In this document: in pieces, positions 1 to 4,602 of the stretch
Numbering within the stretch: the first letter of the stretch is position 1
Layout: every line of letters begins with the position of its first letter
Origin: an uncultured Oscillospiraceae bacterium
Lineage (GTDB): Bacteria; Bacillota_A; Clostridia; Oscillospirales; Oscillospiraceae
Assembly (NCBI GenBank): GCA_900754605.1
Contig: CAAEDK010000260.1
Coordinates: 1 to 9,456, forward strand
Length of the DNA stretch: 9,456 nt
Direction of reading: 5' to 3'
The notes under the pieces: model-generated
Databases searched by the model: none
Seen by the model: the letters and a program-made list of their open reading frames with translations, nothing else
What the model was told of the DNA's origin: nothing
Position numbers and translations under genes: made by a program

Positions 1-11
1 ACCTATTCGCG

Positions 12-80
12 GCCCCTTTAGGGGCGTTGTCCGTATTGTGCCCTTCTAGGGCTTACTCAAGCCCCCGGCTTAGCCGGGGG
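12..80 (+). promoter_or_regulatory. Three tandem GC-rich hairpins, possible structured leader
   Basis: Three perfect stem-loops follow one another. The first is GCCCC-TTTA-GGGGC at 12-25, the second GCCCT-TCT-AGGGC at 40-52, and the third CCCCCGGC-TTA-GCCGGGGG at 62-80. None is followed by a T-run, so an ordinary intrinsic terminator is unlikely. The last stem ends about 14 bases before the ribosome site of the short frame at 110, so the array reads best as the structured 5' leader of that frame. I cannot name an RNA family for it, and the leader role is inference. Confidence 0.5.
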
Positions 81-109
81 TCCTGACTCCGGCGGAGGGA
101 GGGAACACG

Positions 110-220
110 GTGCTGGTCTATCTGTCCATGATCGAATATTTCAGAGAAATGGCAGTGGAAGTGAAAAAGCAACCGCAAATTGACAAGATGCAACTACAAA
201 GTGGTTTACTTGTGTGGTAA
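110..220 (+). pseudogene. 36-codon frame, possible 5' stump of a sigma-70-family gene
   Basis: A GTG start at 110 sits behind a strong purine-rich ribosome site (GGAGGGAGGGAA, 94-105). The product begins VLVYLSMIEYFREMAVEV and stops at 218-220 after 36 residues. The first eight residues resemble, from memory, the conserved start of short sigma-70-family factors on clostridial mobile elements (M-L-V-Y-L-S-M-I-D/E). The usual continuation into region 2 is absent. After about position 135 the sequence becomes AT-rich like the following genes. I infer that the promoter-proximal end of a sigma-like gene was joined to foreign DNA, leaving a stump. It could instead be a genuine short leader peptide. 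Its stop codon lies inside a small dyad upstream of the XRE gene. Confidence 0.35.
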
Positions 221-232
221 AAATGTTACGAT
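205..232 (+). promoter_or_regulatory. Possible promoter/operator of the XRE gene
   Basis: TTTAC (205-209) and GTAAA (217-221) form a perfect 5-bp inverted repeat with a 7-base centre. TTTACT (205-210) could be a -35 element, 16 bases before a TACGAT (227-232) -10 candidate (4 of 6 matches). The first XRE codon is at 249. Dyads of this size overlapping a promoter are typical autoregulatory sites for XRE repressors, but the match is modest. A better -35 match, TTGACA, lies further up at 180-185 but has no good -10 partner. Confidence 0.3.
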
Positions 233-248
233 GAGGGTGTAGAAAACG

Positions 249-683
249 ATGAAATTGAATGAAAAGTTGATTGAGCAGAGAAAAGCAAAAAAATTGACTC
301 AAGTAAAGTTGGCAGAGTTGGCCGGAGTGACCCGGCAGGCGGTGTCGCGTTGGGAGGTAGGTGATGCAATACCATCCATAGACAATTTGAAGTACCTCAG
401 CGAATTGTACAGTGTGCCGGTTGATTACTTTTTGAACCACTCAGAGCCGGAGAAAAAAGAAAAATTGGAAGTAAGGAATGAACCAATTCAGGTAAAAGGA
501 CGCAAAGAGAATAGGAAAAAATACTTGTGGATCGTAGGAATGTTGATTGGGTTTCTTCTGATTGCAGTGCCTATGTTTCAGGCAGGACACAATGGAAGGA
601 GCGGGAACACACTGACAATGAGCGAGATTGAAAGAGAGGAAGTGGTCTCAGAGGTAGAAGGTGGCTTTGGGTTTGAAAGGTAA
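249..683 (+). CDS. XRE-family transcriptional regulator with C-terminal membrane anchor
   Basis: The 144-residue product has an N-terminal XRE/Cro-type helix-turn-helix domain (about residues 5-60). The recognisable core is LTQVKLAELAGVTRQAVSRW, followed by the usual D-N-L-K-Y-L-S-E-L-Y segment. A charged linker (65-91) leads to one hydrophobic helix at about 92-110, rich in I, L, F and V. The last 34 residues would then lie outside the membrane. The family binds short operators, usually as a dimer. A membrane anchor suggests that an outside signal is coupled to DNA binding, which is inference. The start follows a GAGGG-type ribosome site (233-237). The next gene begins 23 bases downstream, so an operon with the secreted protein is likely. 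Codon use is more AT-rich than in genes after 1343, suggesting acquired DNA. The HTH call is secure; the target is unknown. Confidence 0.85.
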   Translation: MKLNEKLIEQRKAKKLTQVKLAELAGVTRQAVSRWEVGDAIPSIDNLKYLSELYSVPVDYFLNHSEPEKKEKLEVRNEPIQVKGRKENRKKYLWIVGMLIGFLLIAVPMFQAGHNGRSGNTLTMSEIEREEVVSEVEGGFGFER

Positions 684-706
684 ATAAAGATAAAAGGGAG
701 ATATAC

Positions 707-1093
707 ATGAAATTCAAGAAACTTGTTCAACTGATGCTGGTGTGCAGTATAGTGCTGAGCTGTGTTTGCATGGGAGTTGGAGCAGTTGAAGCAACAGAGC
801 GCCGAGCCACTGGAAAATTCAGTATGGATATTGCGGCAGATACAATGGTAAAAGCGAATTCAAGCTTCCCACTGGAAGTAGGAGAAGTGATTACGATCAA
901 AGCGTCATATTCACCATTTTCTGCTAGTGTTGATTTTGGAGTAATCGCACCGGACGGCTTTTTTTACTATGTGAATGTGAAAGATGGAAGTATCGACCAG
1001 GGAATTGAGGTGGAGCAGCCTGGTCACTACACGCTGGCTGTGCGTAATAATTCTTCAAACAGAATCAGCGTGTCAGGATATGTGAATTATTAA
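707..1093 (+). CDS. Small secreted protein, beta-rich (hypothetical)
   Basis: The product has 128 residues. Residues 1-26 or 1-29 form a classical signal peptide: K-K near the start, a hydrophobic core, and Ala-containing cleavage choices at VGA or VEA. No lipobox is obvious, although there are Cys residues inside the core. The mature part of about 100 residues alternates polar and hydrophobic residues, with aromatic clusters (SYSPFSASVDFG, DGFFYYVNV) and a Y-T-L-A-V-R-N-N-S-S stretch near the end. This suggests a small beta-sandwich, loosely like pre-peptidase C-terminal domains; that resemblance is inferred from pattern only. An AGGGAG ribosome site (695-700) precedes the ATG. It follows the membrane-anchored XRE gene by 23 bases and shares its AT-rich composition, so it may be the regulator's target or effector. 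Function unknown. Confidence 0.75.
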   Translation: MKFKKLVQLMLVCSIVLSCVCMGVGAVEATERRATGKFSMDIAADTMVKANSSFPLEVGEVITIKASYSPFSASVDFGVIAPDGFFYYVNVKDGSIDQGIEVEQPGHYTLAVRNNSSNRISVSGYVNY

Positions 1094-1097
1094 AATT

Positions 1098-1113
1098 CTT
1101 CCCCAAAAGGAAG
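1098..1113 (+). terminator. Weak hairpin after the secreted-protein gene
   Basis: CTTCC (1098-1102) pairs with GGAAG (1109-1113) around a 6-base loop, just after the stop codon. There is no T-run directly after it, only TTTT about 11 bases on. It may attenuate or protect the transcript rather than end it. The next small gene has its own strong ribosome site. Confidence 0.2.
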
Positions 1114-1209
1114 TGATTCCAATGTTTTAGAGACGTGAACGTGTCAAAATCTTTACGCGAAAAAGGTTCTGGAAGCATCTTGAAATTTGAGAAAGGTGAG
1201 TGCTAGACT

Positions 1210-1341
1210 ATGAAAAAGAAGATTCTGACGTTGGTTTTGGCGATGGCAATGGTGTTGGGTCTTTGTGGGAACAGTTTTGCAGTAGAGATTACACCGTATG
1301 AATTAGATCCAGGGTGTGGACACTCTGCACCACATGGGTAA
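1210..1341 (+). CDS. 43-residue peptide with signal sequence
   Basis: The frame starts at ATG 1210, ten bases after a good ribosome site (AAGGTGAG, 1193-1200), and ends with TAA at 1339-1341. Residues 1-24 are an excellent signal peptide: M-K-K-K, a hydrophobic core rich in L, V, A and M, then G-N-S-F-A as cleavage site. The predicted mature peptide is VEITPYELDPGCGHSAPHG, 19 residues with one Cys, one Pro-Gly turn and two His. The frame may be an intact secreted peptide or, because composition changes sharply within its last codons, the N-terminus of a longer secreted protein cut off at a recombination junction. I favour truncation slightly. No known bacteriocin or autoinducing-peptide motif is evident. 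It lies 116 bases after the secreted-protein gene on the same strand. Confidence 0.55.
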   Translation: MKKKILTLVLAMAMVLGLCGNSFAVEITPYELDPGCGHSAPHG

Positions 1342-1342
1342 A

Positions 1343-1768
1343 ATGAAACCATTTCGCCGGCGGGACGCAGTCCTGGGGTTCCTTGTGGTTTTCCCGCTCC
1401 CACTTTGGGAAAATCGCTTGATAGGCAGGGCCCTGTCTGAGGGAATGGGGTATCTGAACTACAACAAAAGTCCGCTCCTGTTTATGGATGTGACCATCCT
1501 GACGCTTCTGCTGGCGGTCAGCGGTTGGTTTGAAAAGCGGACCTTCACCAGCGGGGTGTGGTGGTTCAAGAAGGATGAAAATACCCAGCTTCTCCCAGGC
1601 GGGCGGCGGGCCTATCTCTGGAGCAGTGCGCTCAGTATGGCGGTCAGCCTGCTGGCTATGGGGCTGTGCCTCTGGGTCGGACAGCGGTGGGCGGTGGTGC
1701 TCCCGCTGGTCAACGGGTCCGCGCTGTGGCTGGGATTTCGGATGCTGTTTTCCGGCAGTGAGGAGTGA
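1343..1768 (+). CDS. Hypothetical integral membrane protein
   Basis: Reading from ATG 1343 gives 141 residues with perhaps four hydrophobic segments, at about 9-21, 46-62, 92-112 and 116-134. A positively charged start (KPFRRR) and a central charged loop (F-K-K-D-E-N, about 75-80) are also visible. I recognise no family. A GTG at 1316 would add nine residues. Neither start has a convincing ribosome site: only GGGT lies directly before ATG 1343. The gene begins exactly where the AT-rich module ends, so its native upstream region has probably been replaced and it may be N-terminally shortened or silent. Codon use is GC-rich, like the chromosomal genes to the right. The frame is open, hydrophobic in a regular pattern and ends with a plausible charged tail (S-G-S-E-E), which supports a real protein. 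Confidence 0.5.
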   Translation: MKPFRRRDAVLGFLVVFPLPLWENRLIGRALSEGMGYLNYNKSPLLFMDVTILTLLLAVSGWFEKRTFTSGVWWFKKDENTQLLPGGRRAYLWSSALSMAVSLLAMGLCLWVGQRWAVVLPLVNGSALWLGFRMLFSGSEE

Positions 1769-1808
1769 ATGAGGGCGGCCCGTCCGATGTACTGTCAGGG
1801 TATGCTCC

Positions 1809-1911
1809 TGGGATGCCGCAGGGGAGGGGCAAGCCCCTCACGCTGTTCCGTTTTGCGGTGATTTCCCTGAGATGTCGTAGGGGCGGGCCTCTGACCCGTC
1901 CGCCTGTTTTT
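1809..1911. repeat. Two related intergenic hairpin-repeat units
   Basis: TGGGATGCCGCAGGGG (1809-1824) and TGAGATGTCGTAGGGG (1868-1883) match at 13 of 16 positions and stand 59 bases apart. Each leads into a hairpin. The first is GAGGGGC-AA-GCCCCTC (1824-1839), a perfect 7-bp stem. The second is GGGCGGG (1881-1887) with CCCGTCC (1895-1901), one G-T pair, followed by a TTTTT run at 1907-1911. The second could act as a terminator for the membrane-protein gene. The arrangement looks like a dispersed palindromic (REP-like) element present in two diverged copies. Dispersal elsewhere in the genome is inference. Confidence 0.5.
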
Positions 1912-1919
1912 CGGGAGGC

Positions 1920-1949
1920 TTTCGTTCCACGCTGAGGGTTTCGTCCCAC
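1920..1949. repeat. Short direct repeat, 19-base period
   Basis: TTTCGTTCCAC (1920-1930) recurs as TTTCGTCCCAC (1939-1949) with one difference. The copies lie between the hairpin repeats and the terminator. They fill the remainder of the 254-base gap between 1768 and 2023, in which I see no gene. Possibly decay of the same repeat family; significance is low. Confidence 0.35.
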
Positions 1950-1972
1950 AGGGCGAACCCCCAACGCGAAAG

Positions 1973-2005
1973 AAAAACCGGCCGCCAGCAGGCGGCCGGT
2001 TTTTT
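1973..2005 (-). terminator. Bidirectional intrinsic terminator after asnA
   Basis: CCGGCCGCC (1978-1986) and GGCGGCCGG (1991-1999) form a perfect 9-bp GC stem with loop AGCA. It is flanked by AAAAA (1973-1977) on the left and TTTTTT (2000-2005) on the right, so it has a U-run in either direction. On the minus strand it sits 17 bases past the asnA stop. On the plus strand it would end any transcript from the membrane-protein gene. Confidence 0.9.
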
Positions 2006-2022
2006 GACCGGAGGAACAGAAA

Positions 2023-3036
2023 TCAGAGGAGCATGACTCCAGCGGCGTCACAGGCGGTGAGGGAGCTGTCATCCCAGAGGGACACCTGCACCTCGCCGAT
2101 GTGGGACTTGCCCAAAAGCAGCATGGAGACCCGGGACTGGCCGATGCCGCCGCCCATAGTCAGGGGCAGTTGGCCCTCCAGGAGCATCTTATGGAAGGGG
2201 AGCTCCCGGCGGTCGTCACAGCCGGCCAGGGTGAGCTGGCGGTCCAGGGACTCGGGGCTGACACGGATCCCCATGGAGGAGAGTTCTACCGCATGGCCGT
2301 TGACGCTGTCCCAGCAGAGCAGATCGCCATTGAGGTTCCAGTCGTCATAGTCGGGGGCACGGCCGTCGTGGGGCTTGCCGGAGCGCAGCTTGCCGCCGAT
2401 GCCGATGAGGAAGGTGGCCGGATGTTCCCGAACAAAGGCATTCTCCCGCTCCTTGGCGGTAAAGTCGGGATACAGATCCTCCAGCTCCTGAGAGGTGACG
2501 AAGGTCACCTCACTGGGCAGCTCCGGCAAAACGGACAGCTGGGGGAACACAGAGCGGAGGAAGGACTGGGTGTCCCGCAGTGCGCCTACAATAGCCCGGA
2601 CGGTGTCCTTCAGATAGTCCAGATTGCGGTCCTCGGCGGTGATAATCTTCTCCCAGTCCCATTGATCCACATAGGCGGAGTGGAGGTTGTCCAGATCCTC
2701 GTCCCGGCGGATGGCGTTCATATCGGTGTATAGGCCCTCGCCGGGGTGAAACTGATAGCGCTTCAGGGCCAGGCGCTTCCACTTGGCCAGGGAGTGGACT
2801 ACCACGGCGGTATCGGATACGGCGCGGATGTCAAAAGCGACTGGACGCTCCACGCCATTCAGGTCATCGTTCAGACCGGAGGACTTGGCCACGAACAGGG
2901 GGGCAGAGACTCGATGGAGGTGGAGGGCGCCGCTGAGACGATCCTCAAACAGCCGGTGGAGCAGGCCAATGGCCTTTTGTGTTTCATAAATATTGAGCAG
3001 AGGGGTGTACCCCTGAGGGATGCGGGAATGGTCCAT
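2023..3036 (-). CDS. asnA: Aspartate-ammonia ligase (asparagine synthetase A)
   Basis: This cytoplasmic enzyme makes asparagine from aspartate, ammonia and ATP, releasing AMP and PPi. It is a homodimer with a class II aminoacyl-tRNA synthetase fold. The 337-residue product matches the usual length of about 330. Family landmarks in order are LNDDLNGVERPV (55-66), HSLAKWKR (81-88), YTDMNAIRRDE (103-113), YVDQWDWEK (122-130), LNGDLLCWDS (235-244), ELSSMGIRV (251-259) and a C-terminal Gly-rich G-G-G-I-G-Q-S-R (295-302) like class II motif 3. I chose ATG 3034-3036 because AGGAGT lies on the minus strand at 3045-3050, eight bases upstream. An upstream in-frame start at 3069 would add 11 residues and swallow that site. 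The gene is alone on its strand, with its own promoters and terminator. No key motif is missing and the call is firm. Confidence 0.96.
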   Translation of the reverse strand: MDHSRIPQGYTPLLNIYETQKAIGLLHRLFEDRLSGALHLHRVSAPLFVAKSSGLNDDLNGVERPVAFDIRAVSDTAVVVHSLAKWKRLALKRYQFHPGEGLYTDMNAIRRDEDLDNLHSAYVDQWDWEKIITAEDRNLDYLKDTVRAIVGALRDTQSFLRSVFPQLSVLPELPSEVTFVTSQELEDLYPDFTAKERENAFVREHPATFLIGIGGKLRSGKPHDGRAPDYDDWNLNGDLLCWDSVNGHAVELSSMGIRVSPESLDRQLTLAGCDDRRELPFHKMLLEGQLPLTMGGGIGQSRVSMLLLGKSHIGEVQVSLWDDSSLTACDAAGVMLL

Positions 3037-3088
3037 AACAGAATACTCCTTTTCTTGTGGGCTTGGCACATCCAGGCGGATGCCTCAT

Positions 3089-3117
3089 ATTATAGTGCAG
3101 AAATGCAGAAATTGCAA
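3089..3117 (-). promoter_or_regulatory. asnA proximal promoter
   Basis: On the minus strand TTGCAA (3112-3117) and TATAAT (3089-3094, perfect) are separated by exactly 17 bases. The spacer consists of two tandem copies of TTTCTGCA plus one base. The transcript would start near 3082, giving a 5' leader of about 45 bases, too short for a T-box. The repeated octamer in the spacer is an attractive but unproven operator. Confidence 0.75.
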
Positions 3118-3128
3118 TCACGGAGGGT

Positions 3129-3157
3129 ATTATACTGAATTTTTTAAAAAAAGGCAA
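3129..3157 (-). promoter_or_regulatory. asnA distal promoter candidate
   Basis: A second minus-strand set lies 40 bases further upstream: TTGCCT (3152-3157), a 17-base spacer containing the T-rich and A-rich run, and a perfect TATAAT (3129-3134). The -35 element matches at four of six positions. Tandem promoters would allow two modes of asnA control. The spacing is ideal but nothing else supports it. Confidence 0.5.
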
Positions 3158-3415
3158 CGGACCAACGGAAGAATTTCCTGCGGTGTGTTGCGTTTTTGCG
3201 GATGGCAACCCTATGAAGCTGTTTTCGGTGGTCCTCTGGGCGCTGGCTCAGCTGCTTTTCCCGATGGGGCACATCCAGCGGCCTGCTGACTTGGTGGGCG
3301 GAAGTGGCGGCTTTAAGAGAAGTGGATTGCATGAGTTTCGTATAGGCATACCAATGGACTGTGCAGACTGTCCTTTTTAGGGAGAAAAGTCGGAATAAAG
3401 TTGAATATCGTACCA

Positions 3416-3444
3416 TTGTCAAGACAGGACATATCTTTTATAAT
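3416..3444 (+). promoter_or_regulatory. Strong plus-strand promoter match
   Basis: TTGTCA (3416-3421, 5 of 6) and TATAAT (3439-3444, perfect) are 17 bases apart. Transcription would begin near 3451. The next convincing coding start is at 3713, so the transcript would carry an untranslated leader of about 260 bases or represent an independent small RNA. Confidence 0.6.
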
Positions 3445-3467
3445 ATGCCTGTTGAATGTATGGTAAA

Positions 3468-3497
3468 TTGATTTGTTTGTGCGGCAACCGCTATACT
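3468..3497 (+). promoter_or_regulatory. Second plus-strand promoter candidate with dyad in spacer
   Basis: TTGATT (3468-3473) and TATACT (3492-3497, 5 of 6) are 18 bases apart. The spacer ends in a perfect small dyad, GCGG-CAA-CCGC (3481-3491), where repressor or activator sites often lie. The left arm of a 9-bp inverted repeat starts immediately after the -10 element. Confidence 0.4.
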
Positions 3498-3537
3498 ATT
3501 CCATAAAAATGACTCAAAGTGGACAAAATTATGGAAT
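3498..3537. repeat. Perfect 9-bp inverted repeat, 22-base centre
   Basis: ATTCCATAA (3498-3506) and TTATGGAAT (3529-3537) are exact reverse complements. The repeat directly follows the TATACT element, placing it over the start site and early transcript. It could be a two-site operator, a long-loop RNA stem, or the remains of a small mobile element's ends. No transposase lies between the arms. Confidence 0.55.
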
Positions 3538-3573
3538 GGAATTCGGCCGCAAGCCCATGAGAAAATGCATAGA

Positions 3574-3590
3574 GCAATAGGTTGTATTGC
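3574..3590 (+). other. Small perfect hairpin in the nuclease leader
   Basis: GCAATA (3574-3579) and TATTGC (3585-3590) pair around the five-base loop GGTTG. There is no T-run after it, so it is not an obvious terminator. It would be part of the leader if transcription starts at the promoters near 3450 or 3500. Confidence 0.3.
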
Positions 3591-3652
3591 CTGAAAACTG
3601 GGGGCTGGAAGAAACTCAATTTGCTTTACATGTAGGATTTGGTTCTCAGCGC

Positions 3653-3681
3653 TTGTGGCTTGGTGCAGTACGTATTATAAT
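3653..3681 (+). promoter_or_regulatory. Proximal promoter of the exonuclease gene
   Basis: A perfect TATAAT (3676-3681) stands 17 bases after TTGTGG (3653-3658, 3 of 6). The predicted start near 3688 leaves a leader of about 25 bases containing the GGGAG ribosome site. The -10 element and spacing are good; the -35 element is weak. Confidence 0.5.
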
Positions 3682-3712
3682 AAACTATCATTCTGTGGAC
3701 GGGAGAAAACCT

Positions 3713-4471
3713 ATGAAATTCATATCTTGGAATGTGAACGGCCTGAGGGCCTGTTTGAAGAAGGGTTTTTTGGAGTTTTATCAGCAGGAGCGCCCCGATT
3801 TCTGCTGCCTCCAGGAGACCAAAATGGAACAGGGGCAGGCGGATGTGGAGTTGGGAGAAGGAATCCTTGAGTACTGGAACTCTGCGGAGAAGAAAGGCTA
3901 CTCCGGTACTGCGGTGTTTACCCCCCATACCCCTATCGCTGCAGCCTATGGTATGGATCTTGACAAACACGACCACGAAGGACGGCTCATTACACTGGAG
4001 TACGAGTCCTTTTATCTGGTCTGCTGCTATACTCCCAATTCCCAAGATGGGCTGAAGCGCCTGGACTATCGTATGGAGTGGGAGGATGACCTGCGGGAAT
4101 ACCTTATGTCCCTGGATCGAAGCAAGCCGGTGATCTATTGCGGAGATCTGAATGTAGCCCACCAGGAGATCGATCTGAAAAATCCAAAGACAAACCGGAA
4201 CAACGCTGGTTTCAGCGACCAGGAGCGGGAAAAAATGACCACACTGCTTTCCTCAGGGTTCACGGATTCCTTCCGTTACCTCTACCCGGACGCCACGGGC
4301 GCCTACTCCTGGTGGTCCTACCGGTTCAACGCGCGGAAGAACAATGCAGGGTGGCGTATTGACTACTTCCTTGTCTCTGACAGACTGCGGGACAAGATCC
4401 GGCGGGCGGAGATCCTGACAACGGTAGAGGGCAGCGACCATTGTCCCGTTCTGCTGGAAGTGGACATCTGA
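3713..4471 (+). CDS. exoA: Exonuclease III / AP endonuclease
   Basis: A DNA-repair nuclease that cuts 5' of abasic sites and removes 3'-blocking groups and nucleotides, using a divalent metal in an endonuclease/exonuclease/phosphatase fold. The 252-residue product has the whole family set: WNVNGLRA (6-13), LQETK with metal-binding E35, CCYTPNS with Y106, GDLNV with D145 and N147, a WWSYR block (200-204), WRIDYFL with D217, and the final SDHCP with D242 and H243, counterparts of the E. coli Glu34, Tyr109, Asp151, Asn153, Asp229 and His259 residues. Length is normal for the Bacillus ExoA branch (about 252). I start at ATG 3713 because GGGAG (3701-3705) precedes it and the motifs begin at residue 5; the open frame continues upstream but without family sequence. 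No terminator is visible after the gene, so read-through into the next gene is possible. Confidence 0.95.
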   Translation: MKFISWNVNGLRACLKKGFLEFYQQERPDFCCLQETKMEQGQADVELGEGILEYWNSAEKKGYSGTAVFTPHTPIAAAYGMDLDKHDHEGRLITLEYESFYLVCCYTPNSQDGLKRLDYRMEWEDDLREYLMSLDRSKPVIYCGDLNVAHQEIDLKNPKTNRNNAGFSDQEREKMTTLLSSGFTDSFRYLYPDATGAYSWWSYRFNARKNNAGWRIDYFLVSDRLRDKIRRAEILTTVEGSDHCPVLLEVDI

Positions 4472-4555
4472 AGACGCTGGCGATCTGTGTGCGCCCGGCG
4501 GCCACAGCTGCACTGACCGCAGCATTATGGACAGCGGGATGGAGCAGAAAGAGTA

Positions 4556-4579
4556 ATCAGGCCGGCTGATCAGGGCCGG
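4556..4579 (+). repeat. Short direct repeat / weak hairpin between genes
   Basis: ATCAGGCCGG (4556-4565) recurs as ATCAGGGCCGG (4569-4579) with one inserted G. CCGGC (4562-4566) can also pair with GCCGG (4575-4579). There is no T-run. It sits just upstream of the ribosome site of the next gene and may modulate translation or be accidental. Confidence 0.25.
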
Positions 4580-4602
4580 ATATCCAGAGAGGAGAGAAAG
4601 AA

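Larger units (their letters stand above)
3158..3712. other. Gene-poor divergent region upstream of the nuclease gene
   Basis: I find no convincing protein gene here. Frames are short, lack ribosome sites and show no recognisable family. A 55-codon plus-strand frame at 3213-3380 is the longest with an ATG and a hydrophobic start, but it has no Shine-Dalgarno. The left part (3160-3380) is GC-richer and may be decayed coding sequence. The right part (3380-3710) is AT-rich and holds three plus-strand promoter matches, a 9-bp inverted repeat and a small hairpin, listed separately. Confidence 0.5.

Noticed and set aside
12..80. Three hairpins as ordinary terminators or a CRISPR-like array
   Set aside because: No T-runs follow the stems. 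The stems differ in sequence and there are no equal-length spacers, so neither label fits.
2101..2733. 210-codon open frame on the plus strand opposite asnA
   Set aside because: It is antisense to a complete AsnA with all family motifs. Its predicted protein is Gly/Val/Gln-rich low-complexity sequence typical of GC-rich shadow frames.
3037..3160. T-box leader for asnA
   Set aside because: The predicted leader is only about 45 bases and lacks the conserved T-box (tRNA-acceptor-pairing) motif.
3213..3380. 55-codon plus-strand frame with a hydrophobic N-terminus
   Set aside because: No Shine-Dalgarno before ATG 3213, no recognisable family, and the C-terminal half looks random. It may be decayed sequence but is not supportable as a gene.
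3498..3537. 9-bp inverted repeat as ends of an insertion sequence
   Set aside because: Only 22 bases lie between the arms, and no flanking target-site duplication or transposase is visible. An operator or RNA stem is simpler.
3587..3712. 42-codon upstream extension of the exonuclease frame
   Set aside because: The extension contains a promoter-like TATAAT and has no family similarity. The ribosome site at 3701-3705 marks ATG 3713 as the start.
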